Of a stretch of 26,428 nt of DNA, positions 1 to 8,606 are shown piece after piece. A program made the translations under genes and the position numbers. Position 1 is the first letter of the stretch. Each line of letters starts with the position of its first letter. Below the pieces are notes generated by a model. That model had not been told where the DNA came from. It did not search any database and saw only the letters and a list, made by a program, of their open reading frames with translations. Source of the stretch: GWF2-50-93 sp049297395 (GTDB taxonomy: Bacteria > Verrucomicrobiota > Lentisphaeria > Victivallales > GWF2-50-93); assembly GCA_049297395.1 (NCBI GenBank), contig JBAQUG010000522.1:1-26428 (forward strand), read 5' to 3'.

Positions 1-918
1 AGAATACTGCATTCACTGGGCGTGTCTGACATCTGTGTATTCGACAGGGATAAGAAACTTCTGGATTCCCTCGTGGCTGAAATTCCGTCGGTAAAGACAG
101 TCGGCTCCTTTGAAGAAGGATTGAAACAGAAACCGGATGCTGTTTTCATACTGACTCCCCCGAAGCTTCATATACCGATGGCGATGGAGGCGATCAAAAA
201 TGGATGCCATGTGTTCTGTGAAAAACCAATTTCAGACAGCACGGAACTGGTCGGGGAATTCTCTGAATTACTGGCCAAATCAGACAGGAAGTTCATGGTA
301 GGGCTCTGTTTCAGATATCACGAGGGCATTCAAAAAGTGAAAAAGCTGCTCGACCGGGGAGAGATTGGAAGACTTATTTCCGTAAGGGCGCTGATGGGGG
401 AGCATCTTCCGTCGGTGAGACCTGATTACAAACAGCTTTTCTCATCGAAATATTCCGGGTCTTTTGATCTGATGCATGACATCGACCTGGCCTTATGGTT
501 TGCGGACAGGCCCGTAAAAAATGTCTTTTCCGTCCATGGCGCATACAGCGACATAGGCATAGAGGCTCCGGATGTCGTCGAACTGCTCCTTGAATTCGAA
601 GGCAAATGCGTGGCGACAGTACATCTTGACTTCTTTCAACGTCCCCGGAGAAGGCAGATGGAGCTCATAGGAACTGAAGGGGTCATGACAATAGAATTCG
701 GCTCATGGGATGAATACACAATCTCGGTTTATGATGTCAAGAAGGCAAAATGGGACACTTCCACCGAAAAGACAACAAGGGATGACATGTTCATAAAGGA
801 AGACTCTGCTTTTTTAAAAGCTGTTTCAGGAGATGAAGCAATAACATGCGGGCTGGAAGAAGCGCTGAAGTCATTGAAGGTGGTACAGGCGGCCCAGGAC
901 AAATGTTTTCAGAATTAA
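1..918 (+). CDS. Gfo/Idh/MocA family oxidoreductase, 5' end outside window
   Basis: This is probably an NAD(P)-dependent sugar or inositol-type dehydrogenase acting in the cytoplasm. The frame is open from the first base, and the residues before the GTG at 22 (RILHSLG) fit the family, so the gene starts upstream and the GlyXGlyXXGly nucleotide-binding loop is not visible. Counting visible codons, the CEKPIS motif holds the family's conserved lysine at about codon 75, and MHDIDLALW supplies the usual His/Asp pair at about codons 159-162. The visible 305 residues fit a family of about 330-400. The stop lies 13 bases before the sialidase-like gene, so the two are probably co-transcribed. The exact substrate cannot be read from the sequence. 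Family assignment is firm and function is inferred. Confidence 0.9.
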   Translation, partial: RILHSLGVSDICVFDRDKKLLDSLVAEIPSVKTVGSFEEGLKQKPDAVFILTPPKLHIPMAMEAIKNGCHVFCEKPISDSTELVGEFSELLAKSDRKFMVGLCFRYHEGIQKVKKLLDRGEIGRLISVRALMGEHLPSVRPDYKQLFSSKYSGSFDLMHDIDLALWFADRPVKNVFSVHGAYSDIGIEAPDVVELLLEFEGKCVATVHLDFFQRPRRRQMELIGTEGVMTIEFGSWDEYTISVYDVKKAKWDTSTEKTTRDDMFIKEDSAFLKAVSGDEAITCGLEEALKSLKVVQAAQDKCFQN

Positions 919-931
919 AAGGCATGATAAA

Positions 932-3523
932 ATGAAAGGAAAACACCAAATGACGAATTTATTAAAAAATCGACTTTCAAACTCTAAACCATTGCAAAAT
1001 TCCGAGGGACTGTCTTTTCGATACGAGACGTCCTCAGAAGCCGCCGCACGGCTCTGCGTTCAGGAAACGGGCATCGATCCCGTGAAAGACATTGCATATG
1101 TGTATGCCACGGTGGAAATGGGTCCAGCCAATCCCGTCCCCTACGTCAACAACATCCCACAGTGGCGGCCGCAGGAAAGCGCAACGGAAACAAAAACAAC
1201 TCAGGGTGGCAATGGGGAACCAGCCCCCGCACAGGGTGGATTTGTGATGGATCAGAAGTGGGAAGCGCTGCCTGAAGAACGACCGCCGTTCCTGGAATCG
1301 ATCGCGCTGGGCATGGAGCTGGACGGGCAGTTTACACCGGTAGTGCGTTTCGGACTTGGTGATGACAGCCGTGCGCTGGGCCGGGGTACGAATCAAGCCT
1401 GGTACTGGTCGGAACAGGACGGACATGGGCAGGATCTGGCGCATGTGACGGCCTGGGTCTCCGATGGCAAAACTGACTATTTTGCGCCTTTTGCCCGGCC
1501 CAACACACCATATGACTTCAAGTTGCGGCTGGATTTGAAGCGACAGCTTATGACAGCCTGGGTGAGCAGGCGCGGCGACGACGACTGGTTCCTGCTGGCC
1601 GAGGATGTGCCCCTGCACACCGAGGCGCGGCTGATCAACCTGGTGCGGACAGAACTATACCCCGATGCGCCGCCTATCAACAGGCTGCTGGTTCGTTCAT
1701 CGCCCTGGGAGCCGGGTGAACAGATATTGCCTCATCCTCTGGCCAAGAAGGATCGCACGGTAGGGCCGGATCAAAGCTTCACATTCCAATCCATGCGATC
1801 GACCTGGCGCAAGCCGGGCAGGCATGTGACGATCTTCCGCGAGCCGGGTGTCCACGCCGCTTTCCCCGACATAGCCCAGGCCGGGTCCGATCACCTCGTC
1901 TGCGTGTGGCGGAACGGTTCCCATACCGGCGGCACGGGCGGACTCTCAATCGCACACAGCCATGACCTCGGCAAAACTTGGAACAAACCAGTTTTGGCTA
2001 CCAGCATCCAGGGCAATTGTCCGCGTCTACAACGGCTCAAGGACGGTACGCTGCTCCTGATTGTCGATGTCAGTTCGGGAGGAGATGAAAGCACTGCAGC
2101 CTGGGATCTGGTCCTCTGGGACAGCCGCGACGGCGGGGAAACATGGATCAACGAGCGCCGAATCAATCCTGGGAAAGCCGGTGGTGGCGGCTTCCTTGTC
2201 CCCAGCCGGGTTTGCGAGTTGGCCGACGGATCCTGGCTCCTGGCGGCATGCTGTTTCAAGCGCCTGGAAAACAGCCAGAGCATTACAGTTCTCGATTATT
2301 ACCGCTCAACGGATCGCGGAAGGACATGGCAATTCCTGGGCGCACCCGACAACTCGCCGCACTCCCTCTGCGAACCCAGCCCAGTACAGCTCCCCGACGG
2401 CAAGATGCTCGTTTTCGCCAGGGAAACCCGGGTAGACGGCATGCCTGGCGCCAAGGGATATTCCCTGGACGGCGGCATGACTTGGCACTATCAGGATCTG
2501 CCACACCCAGTCATCGGACGGACCTGCGCCGGACTGCTCCGCGATGGACGCATCATGAACACATTCCGTTCCGGCGTGGCGCGGGCGGCGTTGTGGGCAT
2601 GGATCGGCAGTCCAGACGATCCAACCGCGTCCCAGCCCGCTGGAAGCCACTTCAACGACAGCCACAGCGTGGGACTTAAAGACGGAGCTTTGCACATCGA
2701 CAACGACGGCCTCTGCGGGCAGTTCACAAAGTACAGGCTCCACCCAGCTGAAACGGATCAATCCACCGTAGATCTCACTTTTGAGGTGAAGGTGCTGTCC
2801 AACCAGGGGCGCGCAGCCACCGTCTCGATCCCCTTTGCCGGCAAACTGCGCCTCTTTCCGGATCACGTGGTGATGGCGCACGATCCGTCGTTGCGCGTCG
2901 CCGTGAAGCCCGGCGAGTTCCACGTATATCGCGTGGTCAGCCACCTTGGCAGGATGCAGATCCATGTGGACGGAAAAATCCAGCTTGATACGGATAAGTG
3001 TGACGGCCTGCTCGACCAGCAGTCCTGGCGGAAAAGTCCGATCAGTGTCTACGCGCTGGAGTTCGGCAACGAGCGCAGAGGACGCAACGCAACTGGCGTC
3101 GAAGCCGTCGGAACCGCAGGATGCGATATCTACGCGGCCAACATCACCGCCGAGGTCACAGGATACAGCATCTGGCGACGATTTGAGTGTGTCTTGGACG
3201 ATCCAAAGACGGGCAGGCAGGTACTTAGTTGGACAGCGGAGAAGGATGGCTTCCCAGACCAGTATCAGTTGGACCACATCATCGAGATCGATGCCAGCGT
3301 CAACGGCCATGAACAGGGCTATTCAGGATGGACGCAGCTCGACGACGGAAGGATATTCGTCGTGCATTACACCGACGACACTTCCGCAGCCGGTGTTTCC
3401 AATCCATCCATGTTCGGCGTGCCATGGATCCGCGGCACATTCCTACAGCCAGAAGACCTGCCGCCACATGGCGAATGCAGGAAAAACAAAAGCAGCCAGA
3501 ATTCAGGGGCGCATCTTGCATGA
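932..3523 (+). CDS. Sialidase-like (BNR/Asp-box) protein with LamG-like insert
   Basis: This 863-residue protein is probably a six-bladed-propeller exo-glycosidase of the sialidase superfamily. Four Asp boxes (S-x-D-x-G-x-T-W) are seen: SHDLGKTW near residue 342, SRDGGETW near 398, STDRGRTW near 460 and SLDGGMTW near 512. An FREP sequence just before the first box resembles the sialidase FRIP arginine motif. Residues about 20-270 look like a beta-sandwich, and a second LamG-like stretch lies near 590-690. The last propeller part (GWTQLDDGRIFVVHYTDD) follows it. No signal peptide is visible, which is odd for this kind of protein. Two starts are possible: ATG 932 with AAAAGG nine bases upstream, or ATG 950 with AAAGGA nine bases upstream. 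The stop codon lies inside the first bases of the repeat cassette. The substrate is unknown, and sialic acid is not assured. Confidence 0.8.
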   Translation: MKGKHQMTNLLKNRLSNSKPLQNSEGLSFRYETSSEAAARLCVQETGIDPVKDIAYVYATVEMGPANPVPYVNNIPQWRPQESATETKTTQGGNGEPAPAQGGFVMDQKWEALPEERPPFLESIALGMELDGQFTPVVRFGLGDDSRALGRGTNQAWYWSEQDGHGQDLAHVTAWVSDGKTDYFAPFARPNTPYDFKLRLDLKRQLMTAWVSRRGDDDWFLLAEDVPLHTEARLINLVRTELYPDAPPINRLLVRSSPWEPGEQILPHPLAKKDRTVGPDQSFTFQSMRSTWRKPGRHVTIFREPGVHAAFPDIAQAGSDHLVCVWRNGSHTGGTGGLSIAHSHDLGKTWNKPVLATSIQGNCPRLQRLKDGTLLLIVDVSSGGDESTAAWDLVLWDSRDGGETWINERRINPGKAGGGGFLVPSRVCELADGSWLLAACCFKRLENSQSITVLDYYRSTDRGRTWQFLGAPDNSPHSLCEPSPVQLPDGKMLVFARETRVDGMPGAKGYSLDGGMTWHYQDLPHPVIGRTCAGLLRDGRIMNTFRSGVARAALWAWIGSPDDPTASQPAGSHFNDSHSVGLKDGALHIDNDGLCGQFTKYRLHPAETDQSTVDLTFEVKVLSNQGRAATVSIPFAGKLRLFPDHVVMAHDPSLRVAVKPGEFHVYRVVSHLGRMQIHVDGKIQLDTDKCDGLLDQQSWRKSPISVYALEFGNERRGRNATGVEAVGTAGCDIYAANITAEVTGYSIWRRFECVLDDPKTGRQVLSWTAEKDGFPDQYQLDHIIEIDASVNGHEQGYSGWTQLDDGRIFVVHYTDDTSAAGVSNPSMFGVPWIRGTFLQPEDLPPHGECRKNKSSQNSGAHLA

Positions 3524-3531
3524 TTTGTACA

Positions 3532-3581
3532 GATAATGCATGTTTTGTCCTATTGCCTTATCCGATTCATTGGGATATGTT
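3532..3581 (+). promoter_or_regulatory. Operator-like palindrome and promoter, copy 1
   Basis: The palindrome GATAATGCATGTTTTGTC at 3532-3549 sits just before a promoter with -35 TTGCCT (3553-3558), a 17-base spacer and -10 TATGTT (3576-3581). The second copy keeps the same spacing with a perfect TATAAT. Overlap of a palindrome with the -35 region suggests repressor or activator control of the prepilin/hydrolase operon. The regulator is not in the window. Confidence 0.6.
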
Positions 3582-3629
3582 TTGTCTGGCAAAGGGGTCA
3601 TGTCCCTCAGCTTGGCATCAGGATTAAAC

Positions 3630-3692
3630 GGAGGGCGGACTTTCCGGTCCGCCTTTGAGTTAAGATTCGGCGGGTAAGAAAACCCGCCCTCC
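3630..3692 (+). promoter_or_regulatory. Two nested GC-rich hairpins in the 5' leader, copy 1
   Basis: Hairpin one pairs GGCGGAC (3634-3640) with GTCCGCC (3647-3653) and is followed by TTTGAGTT, so it could act as a weak terminator. Hairpin two pairs GGCGGGT (3669-3675) with ACCCGCC (3682-3688). The outer arms GGAGGGCGG (3630-3638) and CCGCCCTCC (3684-3692) can pair instead, giving an alternative fold. This would suit attenuation or termination of the upstream transcript. A promoter lies upstream, so the hairpins would sit in the prepilin leader RNA. Confidence 0.55.
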
Positions 3693-3741
3693 TTTGAAAA
3701 TTGACTTTTGGAATTGGCTCATACTTAAAAAGAGGTATCCT

Positions 3742-3911
3742 ATGAACCGAGAATATTGTTTCAGAGGCTGCTCGACGGAAAGAAAATCTCCTGTTTTCAA
3801 CTTGAGATTAAAAAATAAAATCGGGAATTCCCTCTTTCCCAATGCTGCGGGATCCGAACTCGGCAAGGTCCCCTCTTTTAATTTTCCTAGTCTTAAAATC
3901 GGCACTCGGCA
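3742..3911 (+). other. Prepilin leader reading frame, out of frame with the pilin core
   Basis: ATG 3742 has a good ribosome binding site (AGAGG at 3731-3735) and encodes the same leader start as the second cassette copy. In that copy the leader runs unbroken into FTLIELL. Here the frame does not join the pilin core and ends at 4029. Relative to the other copy there is one extra A after GGCAATGCC, and the intervening stretch also differs. Either translation of the pilin begins at ATG 3912, or the leader has been lost by frameshift. Confidence 0.45.
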
Positions 3912-4655
3912 ATGCCATTCACCCTCATTGAGCTGCTGGTGGTCATTGCGATCATCGCAATCCTGGCCAGCCTGCTGCTGCCGGCGCTTGGCAGGGCCAG
4001 GGAAATGGGCAAAAGGATTTCGTGCGTGAACAACCTCAAGCAGATATACACTGGCGCCATGTCCTACTCCGTCGACTACAATGGCTTCATACCGCCCGGA
4101 TACTGTTTCCCCTTATTCCTTGCACCTGACTACATTCAAAAAAAGCTCACTTACGTCTCATCCGGCTGGACATCAGGAGGCTGGAATCCAGGTCTTGTTC
4201 CCATCTCAAACTCAAACACAGACCCTTTTATCTGCACCTCCACGACCCCTTGCACGGGGACACCCAATGCCCCAATTCTGACATCTTATGGCGGAACAAT
4301 GTATCCAAGCTGGATGGACGAGTCCCTGAGGAATCAGTACGGCGGATGGTACAGCGGAATCTTCAAGGGCAACACCATGAAGAATATAGCCAAAAGAATA
4401 GATAAGATAACTGATAATTCAGTCATTATGATTGAGTTTCAGCTTTATGACTATGCAGGCCTCTGGAACTGGTCATATAATTCCGCGCCTGACTACGCCA
4501 ATCCTTATTGGGCAAGCGATCCTACGCATGTGAACTTCCCATCCCACGGCCCCGCGTACAGGCACCAGCACACAACGAATCTTCTCTTCAAGGAGGGAAA
4601 TGTCGAAAGCGTCAACTTCTTCGTCCGTTTCAACGACGACTGGAAAATCAATTAA
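3912..4655 (+). CDS. Prepilin-like protein (type II/IV N-terminal methylation motif)
   Basis: This 247-residue secreted or membrane-anchored pseudopilin-like protein starts MP then FTLIELLVVIAIIAIL, the classic prepilin peptidase site with the conserved glutamate at position 5 of the mature protein. A hydrophobic helix, a GRAREMGKRISCVNNLKQI segment and a globular C-terminal part follow. Near the end, RHQHTTNLLFKEGNVESV resembles the H-X9-DG motif of PVC prepilins, with EG in place of DG. The start at 3912 has no ribosome binding site, and an in-frame stop at 3894 prevents extension. The well-placed upstream ATG at 3742 is in another frame. The stop lies 14 bases before the hydrolase gene, implying one transcript. 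The role of this expanded family is not established. Confidence 0.8.
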   Translation: MPFTLIELLVVIAIIAILASLLLPALGRAREMGKRISCVNNLKQIYTGAMSYSVDYNGFIPPGYCFPLFLAPDYIQKKLTYVSSGWTSGGWNPGLVPISNSNTDPFICTSTTPCTGTPNAPILTSYGGTMYPSWMDESLRNQYGGWYSGIFKGNTMKNIAKRIDKITDNSVIMIEFQLYDYAGLWNWSYNSAPDYANPYWASDPTHVNFPSHGPAYRHQHTTNLLFKEGNVESVNFFVRFNDDWKIN

Positions 4656-4669
4656 CGGAGAGAAGAAAA

Positions 4670-7600
4670 ATGAAAGACACGAATCTGAAGGTATCTCTGG
4701 AACTTGCAGCCGGCATGTTGCTTATGCTCATGTCGCAGATGCTGTCCGCAGCAGAGATGCTGCTGGGTCTGCCTCTCGACGAAGGCTCCGCTGCTGCAAT
4801 CAAGGATCACTCGGATTTCGCAAATAAGCCGAAAGTTGAGGGCGGCGGATGGCAGGAAACGCCCCCCGGCAAATATGCCATGAGATTTGAAGGCAAGGGA
4901 AACGCCATATGCGTGTCAGGAGACAAGCTTTGTCCGGACAAATTCACCTTGAGTTTCCAGATATTGCCATACACGTCTCCCGAAATGGAAAAAGATCAGA
5001 TCATGTTCAATTCCGCCCGTGCTGACGGGTCGGGTTTCCGGGGAGGCTATTCGGTCTACGTGCGTCCGAAGGCTGGCGCCTATGAGATAGAGCTGATCAT
5101 CCAGTTCGACGGGAAGGTGTTTGTTGCAGCGGTCGGCATGGTGGCTCCGGAGAAATTTTCCTCTGTCGCAATCACCTATGATCGCACCAGGCTGTGCGGC
5201 TATGTCAACGGCAAACGCACCTACGAGAAGGATGAAACCCGCGCGATAACCTATGGGACCAGGCCAAATCCAATGATTATCGGCACGCCCTCATGGGGAA
5301 ATTTTCCGTTTTATGGAATGTTGAGGGACTTCTCCTTCTACGAAGGTGCGCTGCCCGCTGATGAAATAAAGACAATGTACCGGACAGCGGCCGGATCTGT
5401 CAGACAGAAAGACACGGGTATCGGGGAGAAACACTACTATGCTGAAGACAAGCTCCAGGGTCCTTCATACAGCAAATGCCTGAACCTGATCCAGAATCCT
5501 TCTTTTGAGGCAGGGCTGCGTTATTGGAAAGGGAGTTCAGGCCGCGAAACCGCCTTTGCGGCTGACGGGCTTGAAAGCCACAGCGGGAAGAACAGTCTTC
5601 TTCTGCGGGCGGACGCAGGAAAGGCGCCTTTGTGCCGGGTGATGAGCTTCATGATGCCATTAAGCATGGGCGGGGACTACACCCTGAGTTTTTATGCGCG
5701 CAGTGAAAAAAGCGCCGAATTCATCATCGGGTCGCTGATCGGATCGCAGTGGAGCCCGGGGCCATGGAAAAAATTCCAGCTCACGCCGGAGTGGCGGCGT
5801 TACTCCTTCTCCTTCAAGTCGCCATCGGGCGTGCTCGGCCTGACCATGTTTGTAGAGTCCCCGAAAGAAGACTGCTCGGTCCGTCTTGACGACTTTCAGC
5901 TCGAACCAGGCGAGACGGCGACCGAATTCACCCAGAAGCCATTGATTGGCCGGCTCGCTTTCAACGGGGAATTCAGCATGATCCGGCCGGGAGAAAAGGC
6001 CGATGCGATCTTCCACCTTGCCGGGCGTCCTGGGCTGGAAGGGAAACTGCACCTGCAGGTAAAAGACTATCTTGGGAACTGGATCAGGGACCGCACGGTA
6101 GATTTCGTCCTGGACGGCGATGGACAGTGGCAGCTGCCCTGTCCCGAACTGGAAAATCTGCCGAAGGGGGACTTCATCATCCGAGCCGACTATGAAACGG
6201 CGGGCTTCATGGACTACGATTATTTCCGTTTCGCCATCATGGAAGATGTAGAAGGCGATCCCAGCTCAAAACTGAAGAACTTTTTTGGCGGCGCGGATCA
6301 TTTGATTCTTCCGAATACAGGGAAATCAATGGAACGGATGAGCCGCCTGGGATTGGGGTTCAGCAGAATGGGGCTGTCCATACCATCGCAGGAAGATTTC
6401 AAGCTGTTCAGCAAGTATGACATTCAGTTCCATGCATTTCTGACCTGCATGGCAAAAACGGCCTATGGGCTTGACGGGGTGGATGGAATAAAGGTTCCAG
6501 TCAAAGGCAGGAAGTATCAGGATGCGGAAGCGAATGCCATCTACCGGGCGGATCCAGCTACCTATCCCGACATCGTTGAATCATGCCGGCGGGTGGCGTT
6601 GTCGCGTCCGGACATCAGGCTCTGGGGTCCGGTCAACGAGGGGGTGATCGGGAATACCCTGGGCGAGGAACATGGCGGACAATATATCAGGCTGCTGCTC
6701 GACATCGCCAGAGCAGTTAAAAAAGCGAATCCGAAGGCGAAACTGCTGACGCCGAGCACGTGTGATATTTTCAGGTCGCTTGGACTGGCCGGCATAGAAC
6801 AGATGTGCCGCGGGGGGATATTGGACGAATATGACATCGTCACCGCCCACCCATATCGCCCGAGGCCGGAGGTTCCGGATCTTGCGGAGGATATCACGGC
6901 GCTGGTTTCGATGCTCAAGAGGTATGGATTCAAGGGGGACATCTATTTCGACGAAGACATGAACTACACATCATACAATATTCCAAAATACGGATTGGAT
7001 GCCACCAAATTCGCCGATTTCTGGCATTCCATGCCGCTGTCCTACGATGCAGGCGTGGGCGAAAGAATGATGGCCGCGTATAATGCCCGTTCATGGCTTA
7101 TTTCGCTGCGATACTTCCCCCTGGTGAAAAATCATCTCTGGTGGAATTACGGGAGTTCCTGCCTTGATTTGGAACTGACCCCGACGCTCAGCTGCTGGGC
7201 GCCCAGCACGCTGAGACACATTTTCGGGAAGGACTGCAGCTTCATCCAGGAAATCCCGCTCTGCGACGATGTCCGCTGCTACCTCTACAGGGACGGCGAT
7301 GGTCTCGAGGTGGCCGCCCTCTGGAACATCAACGAGGATATTGACCGTGAAAAACGCCCCCCCCTCGCCGTCTGCCTGCCGTTCAGTTCCTCGGAAGTTG
7401 AGATGATTGATTTTGTCGGCAACCGGATTGACTTCAAACCCGGCGACACCATGAAAATATATCCCACGCCCACGTTCCTGCGCAGGAAGGACGCCGGCGG
7501 ATTCTTTAAAAGCGTGAGCTTTTGGCAGAAGCGTGAATCGTTTGCCGACACGCTGGTCAAGCTGGAAGTCGAGGGAGGCCAGAAGCGCCTGGTAAAAATG

Positions 7601-8548
7601 ACCACCGGGATCATTGACCGGCAGAATGTCGCGGTAAATATAAAAAACGTAACCGCCGGCACGTTGTCCGGAACCTTGTCCATCCGCGACGGCGGCGATG
7701 TCAAAGAGGAATTGAATCTGCCTGTAGCCGGCGAAAAGACCGTCTCCGTGAAACTGCCTGAACTGAACGACAGGGAGATCAGCAAAGTGCCCCTGCATAT
7801 CAAATTCACTGGATCAGACGGAAAAGGCCAGGACAATGATTCCAGTTTTAAAATGATGCTGGCCAATAAGGCCTCAAAGCCGCTGACTGTTGATGGCGAC
7901 CTGTCCGACTGGCCGGACGGCAATGGTATCAGGCTAGATGGATTAATTAACGAATTCATGCCTTCGCCGAAATATCCGCAGCCAAAAAAATGGAACGGAC
8001 CGGAGGATTTGTCAGCGACGCTCCATGTTGCGTGGGACAGGAATTATTTTTATCTGGCAATCGATGTTAAAGACGATGTCTTCTGTCCGGTGCCGCCCGG
8101 CGCTGCGTCGTTCTGGGATTACGACTCGGTCCAGATTTATTTTGATACCGCCTGCGACGCCCGCAACTTGGAATCCAAGAACTACGACAGCACGGACTAT
8201 TGTTATAACGCCTATTTCCGCGACGGCAGGATGGAGGTGAAACGCGACCAGGTACCAGACTGGCAGCTGTGTTTCCTGAACACCGGTCCGGCTCCGAAAG
8301 TAAAGGCGGCCTTTAAGAAGGCGGAGAAAGGCTATATCTACGAATTTGCTTTCCCTTTAAGCGAACTGGCGCCGATGCGGCTGGAGAAGAACCAGGCGAT
8401 TGGATTTGCAGTCCTGATCAATGAGAACGACAACGACTATCGCAAGCGGGGGATATCCCTCACTGCGCCCGGACGTGAGCCGTATATGAATCCAGCTGCG
8501 TGGCCGGCCATGCTGCTGGTGGAGCAGGTTGACATGCTGACGAAGTGA
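4670..8548 (+). CDS. Secreted multidomain glycoside hydrolase (clan GH-A-like) with LamG, CBM and CBM9-like domains
   Basis: This 1292-residue exported protein probably cleaves a polysaccharide. The start at 4670 is chosen for GGAG nine bases upstream and a signal peptide directly after it (about residues 1-28, ending LSAAE). Visible domains are a LamG/concanavalin-like fold at about 30-240, a CBM4/9-like sandwich at about 267-425 (NLIQNPSFEAGLRYW), a beta domain, and a TIM barrel at about 540-870. In the barrel, LWGPVNEG gives a clan GH-A-type acid/base Glu657. GDIYFDEDMNY may supply the nucleophile, Glu762, 105 residues later. A C-terminal CBM9-like domain starts near 1070 (PLTVDGDLSDWP). 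The GH family cannot be named by eye; GH5, GH39 or an unclassified family are possible. The gene follows its prepilin gene by 14 bases. Confidence 0.8.
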   Translation: MKDTNLKVSLELAAGMLLMLMSQMLSAAEMLLGLPLDEGSAAAIKDHSDFANKPKVEGGGWQETPPGKYAMRFEGKGNAICVSGDKLCPDKFTLSFQILPYTSPEMEKDQIMFNSARADGSGFRGGYSVYVRPKAGAYEIELIIQFDGKVFVAAVGMVAPEKFSSVAITYDRTRLCGYVNGKRTYEKDETRAITYGTRPNPMIIGTPSWGNFPFYGMLRDFSFYEGALPADEIKTMYRTAAGSVRQKDTGIGEKHYYAEDKLQGPSYSKCLNLIQNPSFEAGLRYWKGSSGRETAFAADGLESHSGKNSLLLRADAGKAPLCRVMSFMMPLSMGGDYTLSFYARSEKSAEFIIGSLIGSQWSPGPWKKFQLTPEWRRYSFSFKSPSGVLGLTMFVESPKEDCSVRLDDFQLEPGETATEFTQKPLIGRLAFNGEFSMIRPGEKADAIFHLAGRPGLEGKLHLQVKDYLGNWIRDRTVDFVLDGDGQWQLPCPELENLPKGDFIIRADYETAGFMDYDYFRFAIMEDVEGDPSSKLKNFFGGADHLILPNTGKSMERMSRLGLGFSRMGLSIPSQEDFKLFSKYDIQFHAFLTCMAKTAYGLDGVDGIKVPVKGRKYQDAEANAIYRADPATYPDIVESCRRVALSRPDIRLWGPVNEGVIGNTLGEEHGGQYIRLLLDIARAVKKANPKAKLLTPSTCDIFRSLGLAGIEQMCRGGILDEYDIVTAHPYRPRPEVPDLAEDITALVSMLKRYGFKGDIYFDEDMNYTSYNIPKYGLDATKFADFWHSMPLSYDAGVGERMMAAYNARSWLISLRYFPLVKNHLWWNYGSSCLDLELTPTLSCWAPSTLRHIFGKDCSFIQEIPLCDDVRCYLYRDGDGLEVAALWNINEDIDREKRPPLAVCLPFSSSEVEMIDFVGNRIDFKPGDTMKIYPTPTFLRRKDAGGFFKSVSFWQKRESFADTLVKLEVEGGQKRLVKMTTGIIDRQNVAVNIKNVTAGTLSGTLSIRDGGDVKEELNLPVAGEKTVSVKLPELNDREISKVPLHIKFTGSDGKGQDNDSSFKMMLANKASKPLTVDGDLSDWPDGNGIRLDGLINEFMPSPKYPQPKKWNGPEDLSATLHVAWDRNYFYLAIDVKDDVFCPVPPGAASFWDYDSVQIYFDTACDARNLESKNYDSTDYCYNAYFRDGRMEVKRDQVPDWQLCFLNTGPAPKVKAAFKKAEKGYIYEFAFPLSELAPMRLEKNQAIGFAVLINENDNDYRKRGISLTAPGREPYMNPAAWPAMLLVEQVDMLTK

Positions 8549-8606
8549 TTGGATTTTATAAATACAAGAAAAATGCAGGACATGAACGGAAAAAAGGTAA
8601 ACAGCC

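Larger units (their letters stand above)
3520..3801 (+). repeat. Direct repeat, copy 1: promoter/leader cassette before a prepilin gene
   Basis: About 282 bases closely match 10274-10557. The core from about 3596 to 3801 is almost identical in the two copies. In order, the cassette holds the stop codon of the preceding gene, a palindrome, a sigma70-like promoter, two GC-rich hairpins, an AGAGG ribosome binding site, the ATG at 3742 and the first codons of a prepilin leader (MNREYCFRGCSTERKSPVFN). Similarity resumes weakly further on, at the GAACTCGGCA near 3857 and GGCACTCGGCAATGCC at 3901. This looks like a recent duplication or gene conversion of a regulatory module. Confidence 0.9.

Noticed and set aside
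2306..3310. Long minus-strand open frame (334 codons) opposite the sialidase-like gene
   Set aside because: It is antisense to a well-supported gene with Asp boxes and has no recognisable motif; high GC at third positions creates such shadows.
3701..3729. TTGACT followed by a TACTTA/CTTAAA as a promoter right before the prepilin leader ATG
   Set aside because: Transcription would start at or after the RBS. The upstream TTGCCT/TATAAT pair is better and keeps 17-base spacing in both copies.
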